This document shows positions 25,436 through 34,580 of a DNA stretch of 64,000 nucleotides, one piece after another. The DNA comes from Burkholderiales bacterium (GTDB taxonomy: Bacteria > Pseudomonadota > Gammaproteobacteria > Burkholderiales > Burkholderiaceae_C), in NCBI GenBank assembly GCA_003963115.1, contig RXJQ01000008.1, forward strand, positions 124,001 through 188,000, written 5' to 3'. Numbering within the stretch: position 1 is the first letter of the stretch; each line of letters begins with the position of its first letter. The notes beneath the pieces are model-generated. The model did no database searches. It had not been told where the DNA came from and was given only the letters and a program-made list of their open reading frames with translations. The translations under genes and the position numbers were made by a program.

Positions 25436-26872
25436 TCAGACCGCCAGCCACAGCACCACGGCCGCCGCCACGCCCGTCAACAGGCTGATGCGGTCCTTGA
25501 GCGCGAAGACCAGGGGGTCGTCGTGCATCTGGCCGCGATGCGTCTGCATCCAGATGCGGCTGACCCAATACAGCATGATGGGGACCAGCGCCCAGACCAT
25601 CTTGGGCTGGTGGTACATCACACTCACATCCGGCGAGTTCAGGTACAGCGCCAGCACCAGCACACTCAGGTAGCCCGAAGCCCCACCCAGGCTTTGCAGC
25701 AAGGCCAGGTCTTCCACCTGGTAGCCGCGCCCTTGGGCCTTGAGCTTGCCCTGCTGACGCATGGCGTGCAGCTCGGCATAGCGCTTGACGATGGCCAGGC
25801 TCAGGAAGATGAAGACCGAGAACATCAGCAACCAGAACGACAGCGGAATGGCCGTGGCCGCCGCGCCCGCCACGATGCGCACCGTGTACAGGCCCGCCAG
25901 CGTGAGCACGTCGATCATGACCAGCTTCTTCAGGCCGAAGGAATACGCCAGCGTCACCGCGTAGTAGGCGCCCAACACCAGCAGGAACTTCACCGGCAGC
26001 GCCAAGGACAGCAGCAAGGCCACGATCAGCAGCAAGGGCGCGGCGATCAGGCCGAACAGGATGCTCAACTGCCCCGAGGCGAAGGGGCGCTTGCACTTGC
26101 TGTGGTGCTGGCGATCTGCCGCCAGGTCCAGCATGTCGTTGAGCAGGTAGACCGAAGAGGCGCACAGGCTGAAAGCCACAAAGGCCAGCAGGGCATGCAG
26201 GAGCACGGTGGGCTCGCCCAGCTTGTGCGCCGCTGCCACCGGCACGAAGATCAGGCCGTTCTTGGCCCACTGGTGCACGCGCAGGGCCTTGGCCACCACC
26301 TTCAAGCCATTGCCACGCATGGGGGCGAAGGTCGCGTCCACCGTGGTCGTGGCACGCGCGGTGGCCACCAGGCCCTCACCCGCATTGACCACCACTGCCG
26401 CGCGCGCATGCTTCCAGATCGCCACGTCGACGCGGTGGTTGCCGCAATAGTCAAAGCCCTTGTCACCGAACTTGGCCACCAGTTGAGCCGCCTTGTTGCG
26501 GCCCGCCAGATTGGTCTGCCCATCGCTGGCCAACACGCCATCGAACAGGCCCACATGATCGGCCACGGCGCCGGCCAGGCTGGCATCAGACGCCGTGCAC
26601 AACCAGATGGCCCGCCCCTGCGCCTTCTGCGCATGCAGCCATTCCACGAAGGGCTTGGTGTAGGGCAAGGCCGCGCCATCGATCTTGACCCGGCTGGCGA
26701 TCTGCCGCTTGAGCCCGGCCTTGCCTTGCAACAGCCAGAAAGGGATCAGCAACAGGTAGAGGGGATTGCGCTTGATCAGCAACAGGAAGGACTCAAGTAG
26801 CAGATCGCTGTGGATGAGCGTGCCGTCCAGGTCCACGCACAAGGGGACGGTTTGGGGAACGGTTTTAGACAT
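25436..26872 (-). CDS. HAD phosphatase-UbiA prenyltransferase fusion (DPPR synthase-like)
   Basis: A two-domain membrane protein of about 478 residues. Residues 10-200 are a HAD hydrolase (LCVDLDGTLIHSD, LCTASD, and GNHRVD late in the domain). Residues 210-475 are a UbiA-type prenyltransferase with YLLNDMLDLAADRQH, the NDxxDxxxD metal site, and about eight helices. In DprE1/DprE2 neighbourhoods such fusions are thought to condense polyprenyl phosphate with phosphoribosyl pyrophosphate and remove the 5-phosphate. ATG 26872 gives an 8-base overlap with the preceding gene; ATG 26902 would add ten residues. Confidence 0.87.
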   Translation of the reverse strand: MSKTVPQTVPLCVDLDGTLIHSDLLLESFLLLIKRNPLYLLLIPFWLLQGKAGLKRQIASRVKIDGAALPYTKPFVEWLHAQKAQGRAIWLCTASDASLAGAVADHVGLFDGVLASDGQTNLAGRNKAAQLVAKFGDKGFDYCGNHRVDVAIWKHARAAVVVNAGEGLVATARATTTVDATFAPMRGNGLKVVAKALRVHQWAKNGLIFVPVAAAHKLGEPTVLLHALLAFVAFSLCASSVYLLNDMLDLAADRQHHSKCKRPFASGQLSILFGLIAAPLLLIVALLLSLALPVKFLLVLGAYYAVTLAYSFGLKKLVMIDVLTLAGLYTVRIVAGAAATAIPLSFWLLMFSVFIFLSLAIVKRYAELHAMRQQGKLKAQGRGYQVEDLALLQSLGGASGYLSVLVLALYLNSPDVSVMYHQPKMVWALVPIMLYWVSRIWMQTHRGQMHDDPLVFALKDRISLLTGVAAAVVLWLAV

Positions 26873-27863
26873 ATCGGGCTTGCACAGCTTTATCGTTGTC
26901 ATGACGCAGGAGCCACACGCACAGCCAGCCGATCAAGACGGCCAGCCACAGCGTGAGCAGACGGCACACCAGCGTGAGCAAGATGGCTTGCGAGGTGCTG
27001 TAGCCATGGCTGACCAGCAGCGCCGCCATCACGGTTTCGGTACTGCCCAGGCCTCCGGGCAGGAAGGACAAGGCCCCCACGATGATGGCGATCGAGTAGA
27101 CCCCCATGGCCGCAGGCACAGACAGGAGATGCGGCACCACGGCATCGGCCACGAGCTTGAGCCCGAGGGCCTCCGCCGACCAGGCCAGCGTGCCCAGCAA
27201 CAAGCCCATCAGCAGCACGCCTGGCGACAGGAACTGGCGCGCGCTGGCCAGCATGCCGGCCACTTTCTGGAAAAGCTTGACCAGGCCACTGTGCGGGCGC
27301 TGCGCCAACCGGGCCGACACCGCCTGCCAGGGCACGAAGGCGATGCTGGCCATCAGCCCCCCCACCAGCAGCAAGGCCACCCACAGGAAGTATTGGTACT
27401 GCCTCAACTCGGCCAGCACGGCGGCGGCCAGCATGATCATCACCAGCAGGTCCAGCAGGCGCTCGACAAAAAAGGCCGCTGTCACCGACGAGAGGGAAAT
27501 GCCATGCGGCACGTAGTAGCGCCCGCGCACAACCTCCCCCACCTTGCCCGGCGAGAGCGTGAAGGCAAAACCCGACATGAAGGTCAGAGAGACAAAGCGC
27601 CAAGGCAAGGCATGACCCAGGCGTTGCAGATACAGGCGCCAGCGGACCACCCGCATCAGGTAGTTCCACAAGGACAGCAGACCCGCAGCCAGCACCGCCG
27701 TCCAGCCCGACTTCAAGGGCTCCAGGTCGATCTGGGCGATATCACGCCGAAAGGCCAGGGCACACCAACCCGCGAACAGGGCCAGCAAGCCGTAAATCAA
27801 GGCGCGACGCCAGGCTGGCACCTGACTCACGGTCGTCGCATCAGGTAGCGCGTTCTGGGTCAT
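26865..27863 (-). CDS. Lysylphosphatidylglycerol-synthase transmembrane (UPF0104) protein
   Basis: A 332-residue polytopic membrane protein of the PF03706 family (AglD/LPG_synthase_TM) with about eight helices. Key stretches are RVVRWRLYLQRLGH, the conserved SGFAFTLSPGKVGEVVRGRY and SFLPGGLGSTETVMAALL, which are diagnostic. The family often accompanies polyprenyl-linked sugar pathways and has been proposed to act as a lipid-linked sugar transporter or flippase. Here it precedes the HAD-UbiA gene with an 8-base overlap, so a role in translocating the arabinosyl lipid is a reasonable inference but not proved. Confidence 0.87.
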   Translation of the reverse strand: MTQNALPDATTVSQVPAWRRALIYGLLALFAGWCALAFRRDIAQIDLEPLKSGWTAVLAAGLLSLWNYLMRVVRWRLYLQRLGHALPWRFVSLTFMSGFAFTLSPGKVGEVVRGRYYVPHGISLSSVTAAFFVERLLDLLVMIMLAAAVLAELRQYQYFLWVALLLVGGLMASIAFVPWQAVSARLAQRPHSGLVKLFQKVAGMLASARQFLSPGVLLMGLLLGTLAWSAEALGLKLVADAVVPHLLSVPAAMGVYSIAIIVGALSFLPGGLGSTETVMAALLVSHGYSTSQAILLTLVCRLLTLWLAVLIGWLCVWLLRHDNDKAVQARYV

Positions 27864-27908
27864 CCAGCGATTATCACTGGGCGATATGGCCAGACCACAT
27901 CGCTCTTA

Positions 27909-27942
27909 CCCTCAAAACAGGTCCGCCCCCCTCAAAACAGGT
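27909..27942. repeat. Short direct repeat across the rfbC stop codon
   Basis: CCCTCAAAACAGGT occurs at 27909-27922 and again 20 bases later. On the minus strand the first-read copy encodes PVLRG and the second, in another frame, encodes LF plus the TGA stop. It looks like a small tandem duplication that rewrote the last residues of rfbC. Confidence 0.6.
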
Positions 27943-28475
27943 GCCTGTTCATCCTTGGGTGTCAAACGCAGCGTCAGCTGACCGACAGGCCACTGGATGC
28001 CGATCTCGGGGTCGTTCCACACGATGCTGCGTTCGCTCTCCTTGGCGTACAGATTCGTGGTCTTGTAGAGGAAGTGCGTATCGTCTTCCAGCGCCAGGAA
28101 ACCATGGGCAAAGCCCTCCGGGATCCACAGCTGGCGCTTGTTGTCAGCGCTGAGCTCCACCCCCACCCATTTGCCGAAGGTCGGCGAGCCCTTGCGGATG
28201 TCGACCGCGACATCAAAGGCCGCACCCTTGACCACCCTCACCAGCTTGCCCTGGGCATGCGGCGGCAACTGATAGTGCAAGCCACGCAGGACACCGGCCT
28301 TGCTGCAGGAATGGTTGTCCTGGATGAACGGCCGGGTGGCAGGCAGCCCCAGCTTGCCCAACTCGCTGTCGAAGCGCGCCTGGTTGTAGCTCTCCATGAA
28401 CCAGCCACGGTCGTCACCGAAGGTGGCGGGCTCGACGATGACCACGTCGGGGATATCGGTGCGGATGAGTTTCAT
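27912..28475 (-). CDS. rfbC: dTDP-4-dehydrorhamnose 3,5-epimerase
   Basis: RmlC cupin enzyme, third step of dTDP-L-rhamnose synthesis, 187 residues (normal length). Visible family segments are DIPDVVIVEPATFGDDRGWF, the catalytic-His region QDNHSCSKAGVLRGLHYQ, AAFDVAVDIRKGSPTFGKW and WIPEGFAHGFL. It is the last gene of a rfbB-rfbD-rfbA-rfbC operon, 12 bases after rfbA. The extreme C-terminus (LRGADLF) lies over a 20-base direct repeat, so the last residues may be atypical. The LPG_synthase-like gene begins 48 bases downstream. Confidence 0.96.
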   Translation of the reverse strand: MKLIRTDIPDVVIVEPATFGDDRGWFMESYNQARFDSELGKLGLPATRPFIQDNHSCSKAGVLRGLHYQLPPHAQGKLVRVVKGAAFDVAVDIRKGSPTFGKWVGVELSADNKRQLWIPEGFAHGFLALEDDTHFLYKTTNLYAKESERSIVWNDPEIGIQWPVGQLTLRLTPKDEQAPVLRGADLF

Positions 28476-28487
28476 GCGGCGTGAGAA

Positions 28488-29387
28488 TCAGTAAACCGTG
28501 TCGCTGATGACCTTGAGCAGGTACTGCCCATAGCCATTCTTGAGCATAGGCTTGGCCAGCTTCTTGACCTGCTCGGCCGAAATCCAGCCAAAGCGGTAGG
28601 CGATTTCCTCGGGGCAGGCCACCTTCAAGCCCTGGCGCTTTTCTAGCGTGGCAATGAACTGGCCAGCGTCCAGCAGGCTGTCGTGCGTGCCGGTATCGAG
28701 CCAGGCATAGCCCCGGCCCATGATCTCGACATTGAGCTCGCCTTGCGTCAGGTAGCGGGCGTTCACATCCGTGATCTCCAGCTCGCCGCGCGCACTGGGC
28801 TTGATGTCGGCGGCGATGTCGCACACCTTGTTGTCATAGAAATACAGCCCCGTGACAGCGTAGTTGCTCTTGGGCGCCTTCGGCTTTTCCTCGATGCTCA
28901 GCGCCTGGTTCTGCGCGTTGAACTCGACCACGCCGTAACGCTCGGGATCATTGACGTGGTAGGCAAACACACTGGCGCCACTCTCGCGTTGAGCCGCACT
29001 GTTCAGCAGGCGTTGTAGATCATGTCCATAAAAGATGTTGTCGCCCAGCACCAAGGCGCTGGGGTTGTTGCCGACGAAATCGCGCCCCAGGATGAAAGCC
29101 TGTGCCAGCCCATCCGGACTGGGCTGCACGCAGTAGCTGAGATTGAGCCCCCACTGGCTGCCGTCTCCCAACAAGGCCTGGAAACGCGGCGTATCTTGCG
29201 GTGTGCTGATGATCAAGATGTCTTGGATACCCGCCAGCATCAAAGTGCTCAATGGGTAATAGACCATGGGCTTGTCATAGACGGGCAGCAACTGCTTGCT
29301 GATGGCCAGCGTGGCCGGGTGCAGGCGCGTACCGGAGCCCCCGGCCAAAATGATGCCTTTGCGCGTTTGAGTGGTGGTCGCGTTCAT
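28488..29387 (-). CDS. rfbA: Glucose-1-phosphate thymidylyltransferase
   Basis: RmlA, which makes dTDP-glucose from dTTP and glucose-1-phosphate, committing carbon to dTDP-rhamnose. 299 residues. The N-terminal signature [20 protein letters not shown] is intact, followed by [28 protein letters not shown] and a C-terminal YGQYLL segment. ATG 29387 is preceded by GAGGAG at good spacing; a TTG at 29399 overlapping rfbD is rejected. Second-to-last gene of the rhamnose operon. Confidence 0.97.
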   Translation of the reverse strand: MNATTTQTRKGIILAGGSGTRLHPATLAISKQLLPVYDKPMVYYPLSTLMLAGIQDILIISTPQDTPRFQALLGDGSQWGLNLSYCVQPSPDGLAQAFILGRDFVGNNPSALVLGDNIFYGHDLQRLLNSAAQRESGASVFAYHVNDPERYGVVEFNAQNQALSIEEKPKAPKSNYAVTGLYFYDNKVCDIAADIKPSARGELEITDVNARYLTQGELNVEIMGRGYAWLDTGTHDSLLDAGQFIATLEKRQGLKVACPEEIAYRFGWISAEQVKKLAKPMLKNGYGQYLLKVISDTVY

Positions 29388-29395
29388 CGTGCTCC

Positions 29396-30310
29396 TCAAC
29401 CTCCGGTGATTTCTATCAACATGCGCTCGACACCCTGCTGCCAGTGCGGCAGAGTGAGGCCAAATGCCTGCTGGATCTTGCTGGTGTCCAGGCGGGAGTT
29501 TAGCGGTCGCCTTGCCGGCGTCGGGTATTCGCTGGTATGGATGGGGCGAACCGCTTCAGGCGCCACGCGAATGGCCTGGCCGCGCGCCCTCGCCCATTCG
29601 ATGACGAAGCTGGCGTACTGGTGCCAGTTGGTCTCGCCCGTGGCCACCAGGTGATATAGCCCGCCCAGTTCGGGCTGGCGGGACACCGCCCGGACCGCAT
29701 GCGCCGTGACATCCGCCAGCAGATCCGCACCGGTGGGCGCACCGATCTGGTCGTCGATGACCTTGAGCTCATCGCGCTCGGCAGCCAGGCGCAGCATCGT
29801 GCGCGCGAAATTGCCGCCCCGAGCCGCATACACCCAGCTGGTGCGAAAGATCAGATGCCGGCAGGTGCTGGACTGAATGGCCAGCTCGCCTTCGAGCTTG
29901 GTCTGCCCATAAACGCTCAATGGCGCCACGGGGCTGTGCTCGGTGCGAGGTGCCTTGCCGCTGCCATCGAACACATAGTCGGTGCTGTAATGAACCAGCA
30001 GGGCATTGAGACGGGCCGCTTCGGCCGCGATCACGCCAGGCGTGGTGGCGTTGATCAGGCGTGCCAGCTCAGGCTCGCTTTCGGCCTTGTCGACGGCCGT
30101 GTGCGCCGCCGCATTGACGATCACGTCGGGCCGGACATGGCGCACGAGTGCCGCCACCTGGTCGGGATCCCGAAAATCGGCCCGCAGATCAGGCGCCTGC
30201 GCCGGCCCTGGGGTGTCGCTGTCAAAAGCTTCCACTTGCCCCAAGATGGCCAGAGAACGCTGCAACTCCCAACCGACCTGCCCCCCCTTGCCCATCAACA
30301 GGATCTTCAT
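29396..30310 (-). CDS. rfbD: dTDP-4-dehydrorhamnose reductase
   Basis: RmlD, the NAD(P)H-dependent last step to dTDP-L-rhamnose, an extended SDR of 304 residues. [20 protein letters not shown] contains the glycine-rich cofactor loop, then [19 protein letters not shown], the [16 protein letters not shown] active-site stretch and YGQTKLEGE with the catalytic Tyr and Lys. ATG 30310 overlaps the rfbB stop as ATGA, so the two are translationally coupled. rfbA follows after 8 bases. Confidence 0.97.
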   Translation of the reverse strand: MKILLMGKGGQVGWELQRSLAILGQVEAFDSDTPGPAQAPDLRADFRDPDQVAALVRHVRPDVIVNAAAHTAVDKAESEPELARLINATTPGVIAAEAARLNALLVHYSTDYVFDGSGKAPRTEHSPVAPLSVYGQTKLEGELAIQSSTCRHLIFRTSWVYAARGGNFARTMLRLAAERDELKVIDDQIGAPTGADLLADVTAHAVRAVSRQPELGGLYHLVATGETNWHQYASFVIEWARARGQAIRVAPEAVRPIHTSEYPTPARRPLNSRLDTSKIQQAFGLTLPHWQQGVERMLIEITGG

Positions 30311-31392
30311 GCGCGCCCCGCGTAGTTGCGCGCGATCCAGTCACGGTAGGCGCCAGAACGCACGGTGTCGATCCAGGCTGCGTTCTCCAGATACCAGCGC
30401 ACCGTCTTGTTGATGCCCGACTCGAAGGTCTCAGCCGGCTTCCAGCCGATCTCACGCTGGATCTTGCGGGGGTCAATCGCGTAACGGCGATCGTGGCCCG
30501 GCCGGTCCTTCACATAGGTGATGAGGCTTTCGTACTGGCTGCCATCGGCGCGGGGGCGCAACTCGTCAAGCTTGCGGCAGATGGTGGTCACCACATCGAT
30601 GTTGCGGATCTCGTTGATGCCACCCACGTTGTAGGTTTCGCCGAGCGTGCCCTTGTCCAGCACCTGACAGATGGCTTCGCAGTGGTCACGCACGAACAGC
30701 CAGTCGCGGATATTGAGCCCATCGCCATACACCGGCAGGGGCTTGCCTTCCAGCGCATTGAGGATCATCAGCGGGATAAGCTTCTCAGGGAAGTGATAAG
30801 GCCCGTAGTTGTTGCTGCAGTTGGTGGTCAGCGTCGGGAAACCATAGGTGTGGTGGTAGGCGCGCACCAGATGGTCGCTACCGGCCTTGCTGGCCGAATA
30901 GGGGCTGTTGGGCGCATAGGGCGTGGTCTCGGAGAAGGCAGGATCGTGGTCGCCCAGCGAGCCATAGACCTCATCGGTCGAGACGTGCAGGAAGCGGAAG
31001 GCCGCCTTGTCCGCACCTTCAAGCGCCCCCCAATAAGCCCGCGCTTCTTCGAGCAGGCTGAAGGTGCCCACCATATTGGTGTGGATGAACTCGGCCGGAC
31101 CGTGAATGGAGCGGTCGACATGGCTTTCAGCAGCGAAGTGCAGAATCGCACGCGGACGGTAGGTGGCCAGTGCCGATTTGACGGCTTCGCGATCGGCAAT
31201 GTCGGCCTGAATCAGCGTGGCCTGCCCGGACTGGAGGTAGGAGGCAATGGTATTGGGGTTGCCGGCATAGGTGAGCTTGTCGAACACCACGACCTTTTCA
31301 CCGGACGCCTGACCCGATGCAGCCTTTCGCTCAAACCAGTGGTGAACAAAATTGCCACCGATGAAGCCGGCACCGCCGGTGATGAGAATCAT
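30307..31392 (-). CDS. rfbB: dTDP-glucose 4,6-dehydratase
   Basis: RmlB, the NAD-dependent dehydratase producing dTDP-4-keto-6-deoxyglucose, 361 residues. The N-terminus [19 protein letters not shown] has the GxxGxxG motif; [27 protein letters not shown] and [20 protein letters not shown] show the catalytic Thr-Asp-Glu and Tyr-Lys set. ATG 31392 begins the conserved strand; the frame extends to 31,419 without homology. First gene of the minus-strand rhamnose operon, divergent from the epimerase at 31,490, so the 97-base gap holds promoters for both. Confidence 0.97.
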   Translation of the reverse strand: MILITGGAGFIGGNFVHHWFERKAASGQASGEKVVVFDKLTYAGNPNTIASYLQSGQATLIQADIADREAVKSALATYRPRAILHFAAESHVDRSIHGPAEFIHTNMVGTFSLLEEARAYWGALEGADKAAFRFLHVSTDEVYGSLGDHDPAFSETTPYAPNSPYSASKAGSDHLVRAYHHTYGFPTLTTNCSNNYGPYHFPEKLIPLMILNALEGKPLPVYGDGLNIRDWLFVRDHCEAICQVLDKGTLGETYNVGGINEIRNIDVVTTICRKLDELRPRADGSQYESLITYVKDRPGHDRRYAIDPRKIQREIGWKPAETFESGINKTVRWYLENAAWIDTVRSGAYRDWIARNYAGRA

Positions 31393-31489
31393 GCTGTCAA
31401 TACTCCAGTTTCTAAGCAATACCTAGCCTAGGTGCCGTCCAGGTCCGTTCAAACATTATGCCCGCTGGCCTTCGCTGACTTCATCGACA

Positions 31490-32518
31490 ATGGCAGCCAT
31501 GAAAAAGTTCCTGGTTACCGGCGCCGCAGGCTTCATCGGCATGCATGTGTGCATGGCCCTGCTCGCGCGGGGCGACATGGTGGTCGGCATCGACAATCTG
31601 AACGACTACTACGACCCCCAACTCAAGCGGGATCGGCTGGATGTCATCCGCTCACGCTTTCCTGATTCGCCATTCGATTTCGAGATTCTGGATGTGGCTG
31701 ACAACGCTGCACTGCAGAATCTCTTTACTCACACCGCATTCGAGGGGGTCGTGCACTTGGCCGCCCAGGCCGGCGTCCGGTACTCGCTGCTCAACCCGCA
31801 TGCTTACGTGACATCCAACCTCGCGGGCTTCGTGAATATCCTGGAGGCCTGTCGCCACCACCAGATTGCGCACCTCGTCTATGCCAGCAGTTCCAGTGTC
31901 TATGGCGGGAACGTTCGCATGCCTTTTTCCGAAGATGACGCCGTCGACCACCCTGTCAGCCTTTATGCGGCTACCAAGAAAGCCAATGAGTTGATGGCCC
32001 ACACCTACAGCCACCTGTATGGTCTGCCCACGACCGGCTTGCGCTTCTTCACTGTTTACGGCCCCTGGGGACGCCCGGACATGGCCCCCATGCTGTTTGC
32101 CCAGGCCATGCTCGCCGGCGAGCCCATCAAGGTTTTCAACCACGGCCAGATGCGCCGTGACTTCACCTATATCGACGACATCGTCGCTGGCTTGGTGGCC
32201 ACGCTCGACCGCCCACCGCAACCCGCCCCCGACTTTGACCGTGTCAACCCCAGCGCTGCGGGCTCCTGGGCGCCATACCGGGTGCTCAATATCGGTCACA
32301 GTGATCCGGTCGAGTTGATGACCTTCATCCGCACGATGGAGCAAGCCCTTGGATGCAAGGCGCAACTCGATATGCAGCCAATGGCTCCCGGCGACGTGGC
32401 TGCCACCTATGCCAACGTGGACCGCTTGACGCACCTGACCGGGGTGGCGCCTCGCACCAGCCTGGCGCAAGGACTTCAACTTTTCGCATCCTGGTACCGA
32501 GAATATTTCAAGGGTTAA
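31490..32518 (+). CDS. UDP-glucuronate 4-epimerase-type NAD-dependent epimerase
   Basis: Extended SDR of 342 residues, most like UDP-glucuronate 4-epimerases (LpsL/CapI group), which supply UDP-galacturonate. GAAGFIGMHVCMALLARGD carries the cofactor loop; NLNDYYDPQLKRDRL, VHLAAQAGVRYSL, YASSSSVYG and YAATKKANELMAHTYSHLYG are characteristic. FNHGQMRRDFTYIDDIV is highly typical of the glucuronate branch. The start is ATG 31490 or ATG 31499; the latter gives MKKFLVTG. UDP-glucose dehydrogenase, which makes its substrate, is encoded at 36,211, supporting a uronic acid in the EPS. Confidence 0.88.
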   Translation: MAAMKKFLVTGAAGFIGMHVCMALLARGDMVVGIDNLNDYYDPQLKRDRLDVIRSRFPDSPFDFEILDVADNAALQNLFTHTAFEGVVHLAAQAGVRYSLLNPHAYVTSNLAGFVNILEACRHHQIAHLVYASSSSVYGGNVRMPFSEDDAVDHPVSLYAATKKANELMAHTYSHLYGLPTTGLRFFTVYGPWGRPDMAPMLFAQAMLAGEPIKVFNHGQMRRDFTYIDDIVAGLVATLDRPPQPAPDFDRVNPSAAGSWAPYRVLNIGHSDPVELMTFIRTMEQALGCKAQLDMQPMAPGDVAATYANVDRLTHLTGVAPRTSLAQGLQLFASWYREYFKG

Positions 32519-32552
32519 CAGCGATTCCGGACATTCTGCACGAGGCCTTCAG

Positions 32553-32568
32553 CCCCCTACTCGGGGGG
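32553..32568. promoter_or_regulatory. C5/G6 palindrome upstream of the second DUF1800 gene
   Basis: CCCCCTACTCGGGGGG lies about 100 bases upstream of the DUF1800 start at 32,670 and 35 bases after the epimerase stop. Its core CCCCTACTC-GGGG is shared with the element upstream of epsF (23,291). No T run follows. The shared sequence suggests one regulator acting on the eps operon and on this pair. Confidence 0.4.
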
Positions 32569-32669
32569 AGGGAAGCCCCTCAATACGTTACACAAAGCAA
32601 CATTTAAGACCAAAGCCCCCAATCCAGCGCCATACGATTAACAGCAATCGATAAGGAGCTCGGGCAAAA

Positions 32670-34574
32670 ATGAGGTGGTCAAGTCTGTCGAAATTGCTGG
32701 CATGCGGGGCAATGGCCGCGGCCCTGACCGGTTGCCCAACGGACGGGCCGGCTGACGCCCCTCAATCGCGTGCCGAAGCCATGCGCTTTTTGAACCAGGC
32801 CACGTTTGGCTCCGACGAAGCCAGCATCGACCATTTGATGACCGTCGGTTACGAAGCATGGATAGATGAGCAGTTCGCACTCCAACCTGCGTTCACCTAT
32901 CGCGACTTCTTCACCAAACGAGATGCCGAAATCAAGGCCGACAACCCAGGCAATCTAGCGGCCAAGGCCGGTGCAGACCAGGTTCTGGAAGCCTTCTATA
33001 CGCGAGCACTGACCGACAAGGCCCAGTTGCGTGCACGGGTGGGGTTCGCCTTGTCGGAAATCTTCGTGGTGTCCTTCACCGACGACATCCTGGGGCTGAC
33101 GGTGCCGCAAATGGTGGCAGGCTATATGGATACGCTCGACACCGCTTTGAACGGTACTTACAGGGATTTGCTCGAAGCAGTTGCCAAAAGCCCAGCTATG
33201 GGCGAATACCTCAGCTTCCGCAGCAACACCAAGGAAGTCCCCGAGTTGGGTCATTTTCCGGACGAGAATTTCGCCCGCGAAGTCATGCAATTGTTTTCGA
33301 TCGGGCTTTATGAGTTAAACCCCGACGGTACGCAGCAACTGGATGCCCAAGGCCATCCGACCGAAACTTACAGCATCGACGATGTGCGAGGGCTGGCCAA
33401 GGTATTCACTGGCTGGGGCAACTACCGGGGCGCGGCCTACGCGGCCGTATCGGACCAGGATTGCTTCTTCTCCGCCTCGACCTGTCAGGATCCCGAAGGC
33501 TACTACAAGCCCATGCAGGCCTATGACGCCTTTCATTCCGTATCGGAAAAGGCATTCCTGGGCATCACGCTGCCGGCCCAAGGCTCGACTCAATCTGACC
33601 TCACCGCCGCGCTGGACCGTCTGGCCTCGCACCACAACACCGCCCCCTTCATTTGCAAGCAACTGATTCAGAGACTGGTGACCAGCAATCCCACGCCTGA
33701 CTATGTCGGCCGCGTGGCAGCCCGCTTCACCTCGACCGGCGGCAACCTCAAAGAGGTCGTCAAGGCCATCTTGCTGGACGACGAGGCACGGGGGCCCGTG
33801 TCACTGATCTCGTCCACGCACGGCAAGCTGCGTGAGCCTGTCCTGAGGCTGACGGCCTTGCTGCGGGCGTTCCAATTCACCTCGGCGACGAGCAATGTGT
33901 CGACGTCACCACTGGATGCGCCTGCCACGACACGCTTGAATTACATCGCCATAGGCAACACCAGTGATCCGGCCTCCTCATGGGGCCAGGCGCCTTTGTA
34001 TTCGCCATCGGTCTTCAACTTCTTTCGCCCAGGGTTCACGCCCCCTCTCAGCACAGGAGCCCAGCAGGGCTTGGTTGAGCCCGAAATGCAACTGGTCAAC
34101 GAGTCAAGTGTCACTGGCTATGTCAATGCCGTTGTGGATCTGGTAACCAACGGTATCGGACCCACCGTGGTCGTGGATGCAGATGGACAATGCGGGACGT
34201 TCACGCCACAGATCCAACAATACATTCAGTCGCTTGATCCCAAGGTTGCAGCGAACAAGACCCTTCAAGATGCCGCAGCCCAGTGCAAACTCGACACGCT
34301 GACTCGGCGCTCAGTCACCTTGCAACTGACGGAGCAACGGGCCATGGCCTATGACCCTACCACGCTCGCACAACACATTGCAGACAGGCTGCTGGGCGGC
34401 AACATCACCGATGGCCTGCGTCAATCAATTCAACAGACCCTGACCAACCTGCCTGTGCCAGCGCTCAACGCCCAGCAATCCAACGGCGATGCCATCAACA
34501 GCGCGCTGGACAAGCGGGTCTGGACAGCCATCATGATGGTGGCCGTCTCACCCGAATTCCTCATCACCAAATAA
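32670..34574 (+). CDS. DUF1800 family lipoprotein, second copy
   Basis: A 634-residue DUF1800 protein, paralogous to the one at 7,520. A short lipoprotein signal ends in ALTGC (Cys22). Conserved blocks recur in the same order: FLNQATFGSDEASIDHLM, FALSEIFVVSF, DENFAREVMQLFSIGLYEL, GLAKVFTGWGNY, KQLIQRLVTSNPTPDYV, KAILLDDEAR and SVFNFFRPGF. It has extra Cys residues around ISDQDC/STCQD-type positions (about residue 270) not seen in the first copy. AAGGAG lies 12 bases before ATG 32670. It is followed after 6 bases by its DUF1501 partner. Confidence 0.93.
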   Translation: MRWSSLSKLLACGAMAAALTGCPTDGPADAPQSRAEAMRFLNQATFGSDEASIDHLMTVGYEAWIDEQFALQPAFTYRDFFTKRDAEIKADNPGNLAAKAGADQVLEAFYTRALTDKAQLRARVGFALSEIFVVSFTDDILGLTVPQMVAGYMDTLDTALNGTYRDLLEAVAKSPAMGEYLSFRSNTKEVPELGHFPDENFAREVMQLFSIGLYELNPDGTQQLDAQGHPTETYSIDDVRGLAKVFTGWGNYRGAAYAAVSDQDCFFSASTCQDPEGYYKPMQAYDAFHSVSEKAFLGITLPAQGSTQSDLTAALDRLASHHNTAPFICKQLIQRLVTSNPTPDYVGRVAARFTSTGGNLKEVVKAILLDDEARGPVSLISSTHGKLREPVLRLTALLRAFQFTSATSNVSTSPLDAPATTRLNYIAIGNTSDPASSWGQAPLYSPSVFNFFRPGFTPPLSTGAQQGLVEPEMQLVNESSVTGYVNAVVDLVTNGIGPTVVVDADGQCGTFTPQIQQYIQSLDPKVAANKTLQDAAAQCKLDTLTRRSVTLQLTEQRAMAYDPTTLAQHIADRLLGGNITDGLRQSIQQTLTNLPVPALNAQQSNGDAINSALDKRVWTAIMMVAVSPEFLITK

Positions 34575-34580
34575 AGCAAA

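Noticed and set aside
25400..26800. Long plus-strand open frame opposite the HAD-UbiA gene
   Set aside because: Gln/His-rich shadow of a membrane protein; no initiation signal.
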